Source of the DNA: UBA11591 sp040220895
Lineage (GTDB): Bacteria > Bacteroidota > Bacteroidia > Flavobacteriales_E > Vicingaceae
NCBI GenBank assembly: GCA_040220895.1
Contig: JAVJVY010000019.1
Coordinates: 248,001 to 312,000 of the forward strand
Direction of reading: 5' to 3'
DNA length: 64,000 bases
Below, piece by piece: positions 1 through 6,731 of the stretch (position 1 is its first letter; each line of letters begins with the position of its first letter). The position numbers were made by a program, and so were the translations under genes. The notes below the pieces were generated by a model, which worked only from the letters and a program-made list of their open reading frames with translations, searched no databases and was not told where the DNA came from.

Positions 1-100
1 GCACATTGGTCCCCATTTGAGTGGAAGTCTGTAGAACTTTTACCACTGCATCGATTTCTTCCTGACCATGAACGGTCTGTCCATAAGGAACTCTTATCAT
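1..100 (-). CDS. DegT/DnrJ/EryC1/StrS-family aminotransferase or dehydratase, N-terminus only
   Basis: Only the first 33 codons are present; the gene runs off the left edge of the window. The ATG is at 100-98, three bases after the stop of the upstream reductase gene, so it is the last visible gene of the CDP-sugar operon. The N-terminus (MIRVPYGQTVHGQEEIDAVV) has the pattern of PLP- or PMP-dependent sugar aminotransferases of the DegT family, which begin with a short P-Y-G motif followed by an E-E-I-x-A-V helix. In this operon an RfbH-type CDP-4-keto-6-deoxyglucose 3-dehydratase would fit best, but the active-site Lys/His that would separate RfbH from an aminotransferase lies outside the window. 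Family moderately sure; specific reaction is inference. Confidence 0.6.
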   Translation of the reverse strand, partial: MIRVPYGQTVHGQEEIDAVVKVLQTSTQMGTNV

Positions 101-103
101 ATG

Positions 104-994
104 TTAAGTTGTTTGTTGTTTTCGAATAAAATCATTTATGTAATCATCTGTATTCCCAAACTCATACGTCGGATATTCTTTAAGAAACTTTTCACTGATG
201 AGTCCACCTAATAAAGGTCTTTTGGCTACTTGGTTCAAATCTGGCGTTAATACAGGAACTAAGTTCAAGCTATTCTCGGGAAAGTATTTTAAAACACGGG
301 TAGCTAACTGATATCGGTTCATGTAATCAGTACTAGCTAAGTTGTATATCCCTGTTTTATTATCTCTTAATAAATGGATGATGCCTTTGGCCACGTCCGC
401 TGCATTGACAGGAGTGGCAAACTGATCAATTGGCAAAGAAATGTCTTCTATTTTACGTGACAACGCAAGGCCAATGAGTCTTGAAACAAAATTCTTCCCC
501 CGCTCCTCATTTCCGTAAACATTCGTCACTCTACAAATGATCGAATCGACCAAAGAATTTAGGACAACTTGCTCCGCTTCCCATTTATGCCTTCCATAAA
601 CACTAATGGGATCTGCAATGTCGTCTTCTCTATAAGGCCCATTTTCACCATTGAAAATGTAATCAGTTGACAGATAAACAAATTTTGATTTATACTTTTC
701 AGCGATTTTCACCGCATTGATCGTCGATTGAACGGTCTTCTGAAAACTTTCATCAGTATTTTTTTCACAGTAATCTACCCAGGTCAGTGCACCACAATGC
801 ACAATTACTTCGGGTTCAATTTTCGTAATATCCAGGTTTTCCTTGTCGTTAAGATCCAGGGTATTATATTTTAACGTGTCTTTTGCAGGGTAAGAGAAAT
901 AGGTTCCGGTTACGTTCCAATTGACAGTACCTTTAATTTCCCTCAATAAATTGCTTCCTATTAAACCGGAAGCACCCAGGATTAGCGTATTCAT
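104..994 (-). CDS. RmlD-like NAD(P)-dependent sugar-nucleotide reductase (extended SDR)
   Basis: A 296-residue extended short-chain dehydrogenase that most resembles dTDP-4-dehydrorhamnose reductase (RmlD). The nucleotide-binding glycine motif GASGLIG is at residues 7-13. The catalytic triad is visible as S109-T110-D111 in YLSTDYIFNG, with Y133 and K137 in YGRHK. The start overlaps the end of the RmlC-like epimerase gene by 4 bp (ATGA), indicating translational coupling. Neighbours make CDP-4-keto-6-deoxyglucose, so the likely role is C4 keto reduction of a CDP-linked deoxyhexose in the cytoplasm rather than of dTDP-rhamnose; no rmlA or rmlB is present. The substrate is inferred from context only. 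Confidence 0.8.
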   Translation of the reverse strand: MNTLILGASGLIGSNLLREIKGTVNWNVTGTYFSYPAKDTLKYNTLDLNDKENLDITKIEPEVIVHCGALTWVDYCEKNTDESFQKTVQSTINAVKIAEKYKSKFVYLSTDYIFNGENGPYREDDIADPISVYGRHKWEAEQVVLNSLVDSIICRVTNVYGNEERGKNFVSRLIGLALSRKIEDISLPIDQFATPVNAADVAKGIIHLLRDNKTGIYNLASTDYMNRYQLATRVLKYFPENSLNLVPVLTPDLNQVAKRPLLGGLISEKFLKEYPTYEFGNTDDYINDFIRKQQTT

Positions 995-1527
995 TCAAAA
1001 GGGCTGTTAAAATCCTTCAATTTAGGGAAACCGGAGTCTCTCTCAGATATAATGGGCTGTGAATTCGGCCATTTAAACCCGAAACTTTCCCAGTGAATCC
1101 CCCTTTCACTTTCACGATTTTGTTGGGTGGAGGTGAGATAAACCATCGTTGATTCAGTTATACAGTAAAATCCATGCGCAATGCCTTTGGGCATGTAAAT
1201 AGCTTTATGATTTTGAAAACTCATTTCAATGGAAACAAATTTCCCAAATGTCGGAGAAGCTTTTCGCACGTCGAGCAGAACATCCAGGATCCTACCCGAG
1301 GCAGCATAGACTAGTTTTGAGTGATCGTTTGGGGGCACCTGAAAATGCATGCCTCTCAACACACTTTTTGAATTCGTAGAAAAAAAACTTTCCTCAAAAC
1401 GAAAATCCAATCCCTGTTCTTCGAAAGAATCTTTTTGGAATGTTTTAGTGAAACTCCCCCTTTTATCTCTGAAATGAAATAAATCGATTTCATAACAGCC
1501 TGCTATTTTGGTCTCAGTGAATTTCAA
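991..1527 (-). CDS. RmlC-like sugar-nucleotide 3,5- or 5-epimerase (cupin)
   Basis: This 178-residue protein has the length and fold signature of dTDP-4-dehydrorhamnose 3,5-epimerases. The catalytic base is H61 in RGMHFQ, the substrate-contact lysine is K71, and the catalytic tyrosine is probably Y130 in MVYLTS, with the spacing seen in RmlC. It overlaps both operon neighbours by 4 bp. Because the operon encodes glucose-1-phosphate cytidylyltransferase and CDP-glucose dehydratase, it probably epimerises a CDP-linked 4-keto sugar, as AscE does in CDP-ascarylose synthesis. That substrate is inference; family membership is clear. Confidence 0.85.
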   Translation of the reverse strand: MKFTETKIAGCYEIDLFHFRDKRGSFTKTFQKDSFEEQGLDFRFEESFFSTNSKSVLRGMHFQVPPNDHSKLVYAASGRILDVLLDVRKASPTFGKFVSIEMSFQNHKAIYMPKGIAHGFYCITESTMVYLTSTQQNRESERGIHWESFGFKWPNSQPIISERDSGFPKLKDFNSPFE

Positions 1528-2600
1528 TCCAAACGATTTAAGTATTCCGATATTTGCTTAAATGTGATCCCTGCAGGATCATTATTATATTCTTTGTACC
1601 ATTCAATAGTTAGAGCAATTGCCTTTTCTGCATTAATTTTAGGATTCCAAAGCAATTCTTTTTGAGCTTTGGAAACATCGAGATGTAGAAGTTTGGCTTC
1701 ATGGTTCTTTGGATGGATATCTGATGTGAAATAGTCTCCCTTCCCAAATATCTCAATTGATCGTTTAACCAGACCTTCGACCGTGATGCTCTCACTCTCT
1801 ATTGGTCCGAAATTGTATGCCTGGGCATATTTAATTGGATCCTCTTCCATTCGCGCACCGAGTAAAAGATATCCGTAAAGCGGATCGAGTAAATGTTGCC
1901 AAGGACGAACCGATCCTGGATTACGAATTTCAAGAGATTCCTGCGATTCAATAGCTCGGATCAGGTCAGGAATGATCCGGTTTTCAGACCAATCTCCTCC
2001 GCCAATTACATTTCCGCTTCTAGCGCTTGCTATTGATTTTTCATGCGTTCCATAATTGTGGGGATTGAAAAAAGATTGTCGATATGAAGACACGGCTATT
2101 TCACAAGCAGCTTTGCTTGAACTGTAAGGATCAAATCCTCCCAATTTATCGGATTCCCTGTAGTGGTATTCCTGTTCAATATTTTCATAGACCTTATCGG
2201 TGGTCACAATAATGGCATTGCACTTTCCGCTGTATTTACGCAAACTTTCCAATATATTGACCGTACCCATAACGTTTGTCTGGTAAGTCAGTGACGGCTC
2301 TTTATAACTGCGCAATACAAGTGATTGGGCTGCAAGGTGAAATACATAGTCAGGTTGAAATTCAAGAATCTCTTTTTCAAGGTTCTCATAGTGCCGAATA
2401 TCGGCAATGACAGAATTAGAAAAATTCTCTATTCCTAAGAGATTATAAAGGTCAACAGGGTGAACGGGATCTAGGGAATATCCTTTGATTTCAGCACCTA
2501 GATGGTTTAAGATAAAGGCTAGCCAACTTCCTTTAAATCCGGTATGACCGGTTAGAAAGACTTTTTTTCCTTGATATGATTCTCTCAGTAAATTTTGCAT
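1524..2600 (-). CDS. rfbG: CDP-glucose 4,6-dehydratase
   Basis: A 358-residue extended SDR matching the usual length of RfbG. The NAD-binding motif GHTGFKG is at residues 18-24. The dehydratase triad appears as T134-D135-K136 (IVTTDKVYEN), and the YxxxK pair is Y159/K163. RfbG converts CDP-glucose to CDP-4-keto-6-deoxyglucose in the cytoplasm. Its start codon directly abuts the stop codon of rfbF (2601), which makes its CDP-glucose substrate, so the pair assignment is strong. The downstream epimerase overlaps by 4 bp, so the genes form one transcript. Confidence 0.92.
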   Translation of the reverse strand: MQNLLRESYQGKKVFLTGHTGFKGSWLAFILNHLGAEIKGYSLDPVHPVDLYNLLGIENFSNSVIADIRHYENLEKEILEFQPDYVFHLAAQSLVLRSYKEPSLTYQTNVMGTVNILESLRKYSGKCNAIIVTTDKVYENIEQEYHYRESDKLGGFDPYSSSKAACEIAVSSYRQSFFNPHNYGTHEKSIASARSGNVIGGGDWSENRIIPDLIRAIESQESLEIRNPGSVRPWQHLLDPLYGYLLLGARMEEDPIKYAQAYNFGPIESESITVEGLVKRSIEIFGKGDYFTSDIHPKNHEAKLLHLDVSKAQKELLWNPKINAEKAIALTIEWYKEYNNDPAGITFKQISEYLNRLD

Positions 2601-3374
2601 CTACCAAGTTTTCCATTTCGGATTTTCCAGCCACATTCGCTCAAGGTCTTCGCGATCGCGCATCGTATCCATGCATTTCCAAAAACCGTGGTGTTTTCTC
2701 GTAATTAATTGTCCCTGTGAAGCAAGATCTTCCAATGGCTGTCTTTCCCACATGACTTCATCTGCATTATCATGCAGGTGGTCAAAAATTCCTTTATTCA
2801 GAGCGAAAAATCCACCGTTTATCCAATTCCCATCATCCTGGGGCTTTTCTCTGAATTTTGTTACCAAACCACCCAAGTCTGTTTCAAGCACTCCAAAACG
2901 ACTGCCGGGCTGAATTACACTCATGGTAGCTAATTTTCCACTGGACTTGTGGAATGAGAGCAATTGAGAAAGATCAATATCAGCAAGTCCATCACCGTAC
3001 GTTAACATAAAATCATCTTCTTCAATAAAATGCTCAATTCTTTTCAACCTGCCTGCCGTCATTGTTTCCAGCCCAGTATCAACCATGGTTACCTTAAAGG
3101 ACTCTGACTTTGAAGTGTGTATTTCCACCTCGTTATTAGACAAGTTTACGGTGATATCTGCATTATGAGTGAAGTAGTTCAGAAAGTACTCCTTTATCAT
3201 ATAACCCTTGTACCCCAGACAAATGATAAAATCCTGGAATCCATAAGAAGCATAGATTTTCATGATATGCCAAAGAATTGGCTTACCACCGATTTCAATC
3301 ATTGGCTTAGGCCTTAGATGTGATTCTTCGGAAATTCTAGTACCCTTACCACCGGCAAAAATGACAACCTTCAT
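2601..3374 (-). CDS. rfbF: Glucose-1-phosphate cytidylyltransferase
   Basis: A 257-residue nucleotidyltransferase. The N-terminal signature AGGKGTR (residues 7-13), followed by RPKPMIEIGGKPILWH, is diagnostic of the RfbF group. YGDGLADID around residue 125 supplies the metal-binding acidic residue, and the C-terminal WKCMDTMRD segment is typical. It makes CDP-glucose from CTP and glucose-1-phosphate and is the entry step of CDP-linked deoxyhexose synthesis. It is first in the rfbF-rfbG-epimerase-reductase-DegT operon. An 88-bp gap separates it from the upstream glycosyltransferase; a TATCTTTA box in that gap on the minus strand could be its own -7 element, but no good -33 is seen. Confidence 0.93.
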   Translation of the reverse strand: MKVVIFAGGKGTRISEESHLRPKPMIEIGGKPILWHIMKIYASYGFQDFIICLGYKGYMIKEYFLNYFTHNADITVNLSNNEVEIHTSKSESFKVTMVDTGLETMTAGRLKRIEHFIEEDDFMLTYGDGLADIDLSQLLSFHKSSGKLATMSVIQPGSRFGVLETDLGGLVTKFREKPQDDGNWINGGFFALNKGIFDHLHDNADEVMWERQPLEDLASQGQLITRKHHGFWKCMDTMRDREDLERMWLENPKWKTW

Positions 3375-3462
3375 ATCTTATTGGATGAATTAGGTAAAGA
3401 TAGTGATATCTCGAAGGTTGAATTCTTGCAATTTTTGATTGTTCATAATTTATGTTAAGGTT

Positions 3463-4500
3463 TCAGCGCCATAAAAGTTGGCTGAAGTATCTTTTTTGTT
3501 TGATAAAATACTCCCATACAATGCTGCGTGGGAAATACATTGAAACGGGCTCTTTTAGAGCAAATTTTCTCGATTGTTTTCGTTTTTTCAACCAATAGAA
3601 GAATTTTAAATGAAAACTCAAATGAGACCTTAAAACTGTAAATGCCAGGGTCAAATTTCCTGTAAATAGCAGATGGAAGAACGCAATACCATCAAGGAAT
3701 AAGCGAAAAGGCAATTTCCAGATCAATTCCCGAGCAGGTAAATTTTTAGTCAATAAAATCAAGTTATTTCGGTAGTTCCTGAAAGTTTTAGAAGGACTCC
3801 CGTAAGAAATTATTGAACCACCCACATGGAAGACTTGTGAAGAAGGTATGCTCATTATTTTATATCCCGCATTTTTCATTCTCCAGCAAAGATCTACTTC
3901 TTCCATGTGTGCAAAGAAATCGTTATCGAGGCCACCTAAATTATGGTAGACTTCGCTTTTTACGAAAAAACATGCCCCTGATGCCCAAAAGACTTCCATG
4001 GGAGTGTCGTATTGCCCTTTATCTTCTTCTACCGTATAAAAAAGTCTGCCACGACAAAATAAGTATCCATATTTATCTAGAAAGCCACCACAAGCACCTG
4101 CATATTCAAATTCATTTTTTTTATGCCACGACCTGATTTTAGGCTGGCAAGCTGCAATGCTGGTATCTGCATCGAAAGCGCTGATAATACCGTCAGTCCA
4201 ACCTTTACTGACTTCTACATCAGAGCTAAGCAAGCAATAATAAGTCGAGTCAATTTGTTTAAGGGACTCAACATAGCCGTTTGTGAACCCCCTGTTTTTT
4301 TCTATGTGAATCACACGAAGTTTGGGGTAATTCACATGGAGAAAATTCCTCGTGTCATCTGTGGATCCGTTGTTTACAACAACGACGGGAAAATCTTCAG
4401 GGGTGCTGGCAATCAGTTTTGGCAAGAACATCTCTAAGTAGTTTTTACTGTTGTAACTCAGCAATACTACAGTCAATTTAGGTGGCTGGGGATCTTCCAT
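3463..4500 (-). CDS. Glycosyltransferase family 2
   Basis: A 345-residue GT-A fold glycosyltransferase. The N-terminal TVVLLSYNSKNYL strand, the VVNNGSTDDT nucleotide-binding loop (about residues 40-50), the NRGFTNGYV segment and the SSDVEV acidic motif are characteristic of rhamnosyl/GT2 enzymes that add sugars to surface polysaccharide. A hydrophobic stretch near residues 255-290 (LPFRLFLDGIAFFHLLFTGN) probably tethers it to the inner membrane. It lies just upstream of the CDP-sugar operon on the same strand, so it may use that sugar as donor; donor and acceptor cannot be read from sequence. Confidence 0.85.
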   Translation of the reverse strand: MEDPQPPKLTVVLLSYNSKNYLEMFLPKLIASTPEDFPVVVVNNGSTDDTRNFLHVNYPKLRVIHIEKNRGFTNGYVESLKQIDSTYYCLLSSDVEVSKGWTDGIISAFDADTSIAACQPKIRSWHKKNEFEYAGACGGFLDKYGYLFCRGRLFYTVEEDKGQYDTPMEVFWASGACFFVKSEVYHNLGGLDNDFFAHMEEVDLCWRMKNAGYKIMSIPSSQVFHVGGSIISYGSPSKTFRNYRNNLILLTKNLPARELIWKLPFRLFLDGIAFFHLLFTGNLTLAFTVLRSHLSFHLKFFYWLKKRKQSRKFALKEPVSMYFPRSIVWEYFIKQKRYFSQLLWR

Positions 4501-4563
4501 TTTTAATGCTAAGAGATGTTGGGATATTTGAAGAGATAAGTACTACTTTGTTTTACAGAATTT

Positions 4564-6003
4564 CTATCTAGGCGTTCTAAGGTGATCCCGAGTTCTATTG
4601 CCAAACTCATCTCTTATGCCCGGTGATTCATCGTCATAAAAACCTGGATTCATTCGGTGAAGAATTAAATTCCAATCTTTGTTTTTCACTTCTCCAAGTA
4701 TATCGGAATGCAAGATCACAAAGTCATTAAGGACCAAAGAGGGGTTGTAAAAAACGATCATTTTGTTCGTCTGATTATTGACTTGATTGTAATACCATAC
4801 TTCGTAGGGATAGGCACTTGGTTCGTCAAAACTTTCGAAACGGTCATCAGGTGATCCGTATTTTAAATACCTAAAACCTCGATCAGAAAGGTATCCCGGA
4901 CGAAGCGTTGAAGTAAAATTTTCATTTACGATACGAACCCTGCCGAGAAAACGTAACCATTCACCCTCTGGATCTGCTTCATTTCGCTTTGACCAGAAAT
5001 TATAAAAATATTTCTTCATTAATTCGAAGTCTCTTCCCTCTATCTGATTTTGAGCGAATTCCAATTCAAGCCGGTCATTGATGGGTTGCAGATAGTCAAT
5101 GTGTCGTGATAGTGAATCAATGTTTGTGTATTTTTCTGTGAACATGCTTGTTGGCAAATCACTTGGGGAAGCAGGTGGGTTGACTTTATGAAAAGAGATC
5201 GATTTGTTCACAAGCATCTGATTTGTCTTACTTAAGACGTCAATTTTAATGGTGTAATTACCGCCTGGAAGATTATCCAAAAGGAATTTTCCAATGATGA
5301 CATTTACTTGGGAAGCTTTTTTTCTGGAGAATCCTTTAAAGTTTGATACCAGCTCTCCAGTTTCGTATTTTTCCAAATAATAGGTAATTAAAAACGAACT
5401 ATCCACCCCGATTGTTTTATCGGCATTATATAATTCCGCGTAAAAGCCCAGATCATTCATCTCGCTTGGTACGATGTCTGCGGTATATGGTATGACTTCA
5501 AAGCCGCTTTTATGAAACATACCGGGCTCCTTGCTTTCATTTGCCGATTGAATTATTTCAATATCGCTAAGAATCAATAATTCATTGTTATAGTTTATTT
5601 CCAATTCTTGTATGCTTTCCAATTCTACTTCTTCCGTATTAAGGTCTTTTAAGCGAATTTTCATCTGGTAAATGCCATTTTTTATTGGAATTCGATGTTG
5701 AATAAAGAAGTTTGGTGGAACCGAATTGCGGTTCTTAAGGGCAGGACTCTGGACAACTGTTGAATTTTCCTTGACAATATTTCCTTCACTTATGAATTCA
5801 TAGTTGACCTGAATTTCACCAACAATAACACCTTCTTTTTCAACATAGTTAATCTTTTCACCATTAAAATATAGGTAGGTTTCTACGTATGGGCCTGACT
5901 TAGGACTGTAAAATGTAGCATATGAGAACTGAACTTGCAGTTTACCGAAAGCCTGTAAAGAAAAAATTAAAGCGACAATAATCGCAGTTATTGAGCGGGA
6001 CAT
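4564..6003 (-). CDS. GWxTD domain-containing secreted protein
   Basis: A 479-residue protein beginning with a signal peptide (MSRSITAIIVALIFSLQAFG). The open frame extends upstream through the tRNA-Ser gene, but that extension is spurious. The ATG at 6003-6001 opens the signal peptide, and a perfect TATTTTTG -7 element lies 6 bp upstream, implying a leaderless or very short-leader mRNA. The central region is beta-rich and resembles Ig-like domains. The C-terminal part (about residues 325-430) has the GWxTD-domain pattern: FWSKRNEADPEGE, then RPGYLSDRGFRYLKYGSPDD, then YPYEVWYY. Here the name-giving GWxTD reads GYLSD. Function of the family is unknown; it is periplasmic or surface in Bacteroidota and related phyla. 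Confidence 0.82.
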   Translation of the reverse strand: MSRSITAIIVALIFSLQAFGKLQVQFSYATFYSPKSGPYVETYLYFNGEKINYVEKEGVIVGEIQVNYEFISEGNIVKENSTVVQSPALKNRNSVPPNFFIQHRIPIKNGIYQMKIRLKDLNTEEVELESIQELEINYNNELLILSDIEIIQSANESKEPGMFHKSGFEVIPYTADIVPSEMNDLGFYAELYNADKTIGVDSSFLITYYLEKYETGELVSNFKGFSRKKASQVNVIIGKFLLDNLPGGNYTIKIDVLSKTNQMLVNKSISFHKVNPPASPSDLPTSMFTEKYTNIDSLSRHIDYLQPINDRLELEFAQNQIEGRDFELMKKYFYNFWSKRNEADPEGEWLRFLGRVRIVNENFTSTLRPGYLSDRGFRYLKYGSPDDRFESFDEPSAYPYEVWYYNQVNNQTNKMIVFYNPSLVLNDFVILHSDILGEVKNKDWNLILHRMNPGFYDDESPGIRDEFGNRTRDHLRTPR

Positions 6004-6008
6004 TGGGG

Positions 6009-6016
6009 CAAAAATA
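6009..6016 (-). promoter_or_regulatory. Candidate -7 element for the GWxTD gene
   Basis: On the minus strand this reads TATTTTTG, an exact match to the Bacteroidota TAnnTTTG element, 6 bp before the ATG at 6003. No clear TTG is found 18-20 bp upstream. The spacing implies a transcript starting at or next to the start codon. Confidence 0.45.
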
Positions 6017-6080
6017 CGAATAAGAGAAGTCAGGGAGTTTATTTTTTTAGGCCTCTTTTTAGTAGAACAGAATCTATTGC

Positions 6081-6088
6081 TACTTTTG
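6081..6088 (+). promoter_or_regulatory. Candidate -7 element for tRNA-Ser
   Basis: TACTTTTG matches TAnnTTTG exactly and lies 5 bp before the first base of the mature tRNA. Initiation would therefore fall almost at the tRNA 5' end. No convincing -33 TTG is present. Confidence 0.4.
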
Positions 6089-6092
6089 CTGC

Positions 6093-6180
6093 GGAGAAAT
6101 GGCAGAGCGGTCGAATGCACTGGTCTTGAAAACCAGCGTACCGCAAGGTACCGGGGGTTCGAATCCCTCTTTCTCCGCCA
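6093..6180 (+). tRNA. tRNA-Ser (anticodon UGA), CCA encoded
   Basis: An 88-nt cloverleaf. The acceptor arms GGAGAAA (6093-6099) and TTTCTCC (6170-6176) pair fully. The anticodon stem-loop is CTGGT-CTTGAAA-ACCAG with anticodon TGA. A long variable arm typical of serine tRNA (GTACCGCAAGGTACC, 6138-6152) is present, followed by the T-loop GGTTCGAATCC. Discriminator G6177 and CCA at 6178-6180 are genome-encoded. It reads UCA and other UCN codons. A strong hairpin terminator follows directly. Confidence 0.97.
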
Positions 6181-6297
6181 AAGCCCAAACCCGTGCAACG
6201 CACGGGTTTTTTTTGCACTCTCAAGTTTTGATGCAAGCATAAAACGTGAGAGTGCAAAAAAAATCAATGGACCGAAGGTCCACGGGTTTGGGCTTTG
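6180..6297. repeat. Large imperfect palindrome downstream of tRNA-Ser
   Basis: The outer arms are 16-nt exact inverted copies (AAAGCCCAAACCCGTG from 6180 and its complement ending at 6297). Inside them, T8 pairs with A8, GCACTCTCA pairs with TGAGAGTGC, and GTTTTGATGC pairs with GCATAAAAC around a centre near 6233. Each side also carries its own small hairpin: the tRNA terminator on the left and TGGACC-GAA-GGTCCA (6268-6282) on the right. The tRNA terminator is thus the left arm of a much larger folded element, and the right outer arm belongs to the first 71-bp direct repeat. Confidence 0.75.
6187..6214 (+). terminator. Intrinsic terminator of tRNA-Ser
   Basis: A 10-bp stem AAACCCGTGC / GCACGGGTTT with a 3-nt loop, running into a T tract that ends at 6214, begins seven bases after the tRNA CCA end. 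Confidence 0.85.
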
Positions 6298-6347
6298 AAG
6301 CCTCCCTTCCGGGATGGCTGAGCTCGCTGGGCGAGCGAGGCAATCCC
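6277..6347 (+). repeat. 71-bp hairpin-rich direct repeat, copy 1
   Basis: The unit begins GGTCCACGGGTTTGGG and ends GAGGCAATCCC. It contains the short palindrome GGCTTTGAAGCC and a nested stem-loop in which GGGAT pairs with ATCCC outside and GCTCGC pairs with GCGAGC inside a TGG loop. It is GC-rich compared with its surroundings. An identical copy lies 118 bp downstream. The structure resembles REP-type dispersed palindromic repeats. Confidence 0.8.
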
Positions 6348-6394
6348 CGCACAATTTTTGTGTTCAGTTGATTTGTTTGGATTGAAGGAATACA

Positions 6395-6465
6395 GGTCCA
6401 CGGGTTTGGGCTTTGAAGCCTCCCTTCCGGGATGGCTGAGCTCGCTGGGCGAGCGAGGCAATCCC
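6395..6465 (+). repeat. 71-bp hairpin-rich direct repeat, copy 2
   Basis: Identical over 71 bp to copy 1, with the same nested stem-loop. The 47 bp between copies (6348-6394) is unrelated AT-rich sequence. Confidence 0.8.
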
Positions 6466-6479
6466 AGCCAAACCTGGGG

Positions 6480-6548
6480 TCTAGATCTCGCATTTCTAGC
6501 GAAGGAAAAATGATCAAAATTAAAAGGGGTACATGCGAGAAATCTAGA
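6480..6548. repeat. Imperfect inverted repeat, 14/16-nt arms
   Basis: TCTAGATCTCGCAT (6480-6493) is mirrored by ATGCGAGAAATCTAGA (6533-6548), with a 2-nt insertion in the right arm and a 39-nt spacer. It closes the hairpin-dense stretch after tRNA-Ser. The remainder up to 6731 holds nothing else recognisable apart from AT-rich leader sequence for the next gene. Confidence 0.55.
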
Positions 6549-6731
6549 AAAGCAAAGCCCACTTGAGGTTTATCGACCAAACTAATGCTCAATTCAACGA
6601 TAATTAGCTCATTAGGAAATACTCTTATAGGCCTTTTTACCACTTTCAATGTTGATTATCTGCACTTTAAAAACTCTCCTTTTCAAGACTCACTATCTAC
6701 TATAGTTTGGCTGGAAACTAAATTATATCTT

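Noticed and set aside
6004..6354. N-terminal extension of the GWxTD reading frame through tRNA-Ser and the repeat region
   Set aside because: It would be translated antisense through a tRNA and a terminator; a signal peptide begins at the ATG 6003, with a promoter box just upstream.
6277..6465. Possible minimal CRISPR array
   Set aside because: Only two units, 71 bp long, spacer of 47 bp, no cas genes; the unit folds as nested hairpins typical of REP-like repeats.
6039..6649. Several open frames on both strands across the tRNA-Ser and repeat region
   Set aside because: They are translations of the tRNA (the familiar GIRTPG-type peptide) and of the 71-bp repeats, with no start signal or homology.
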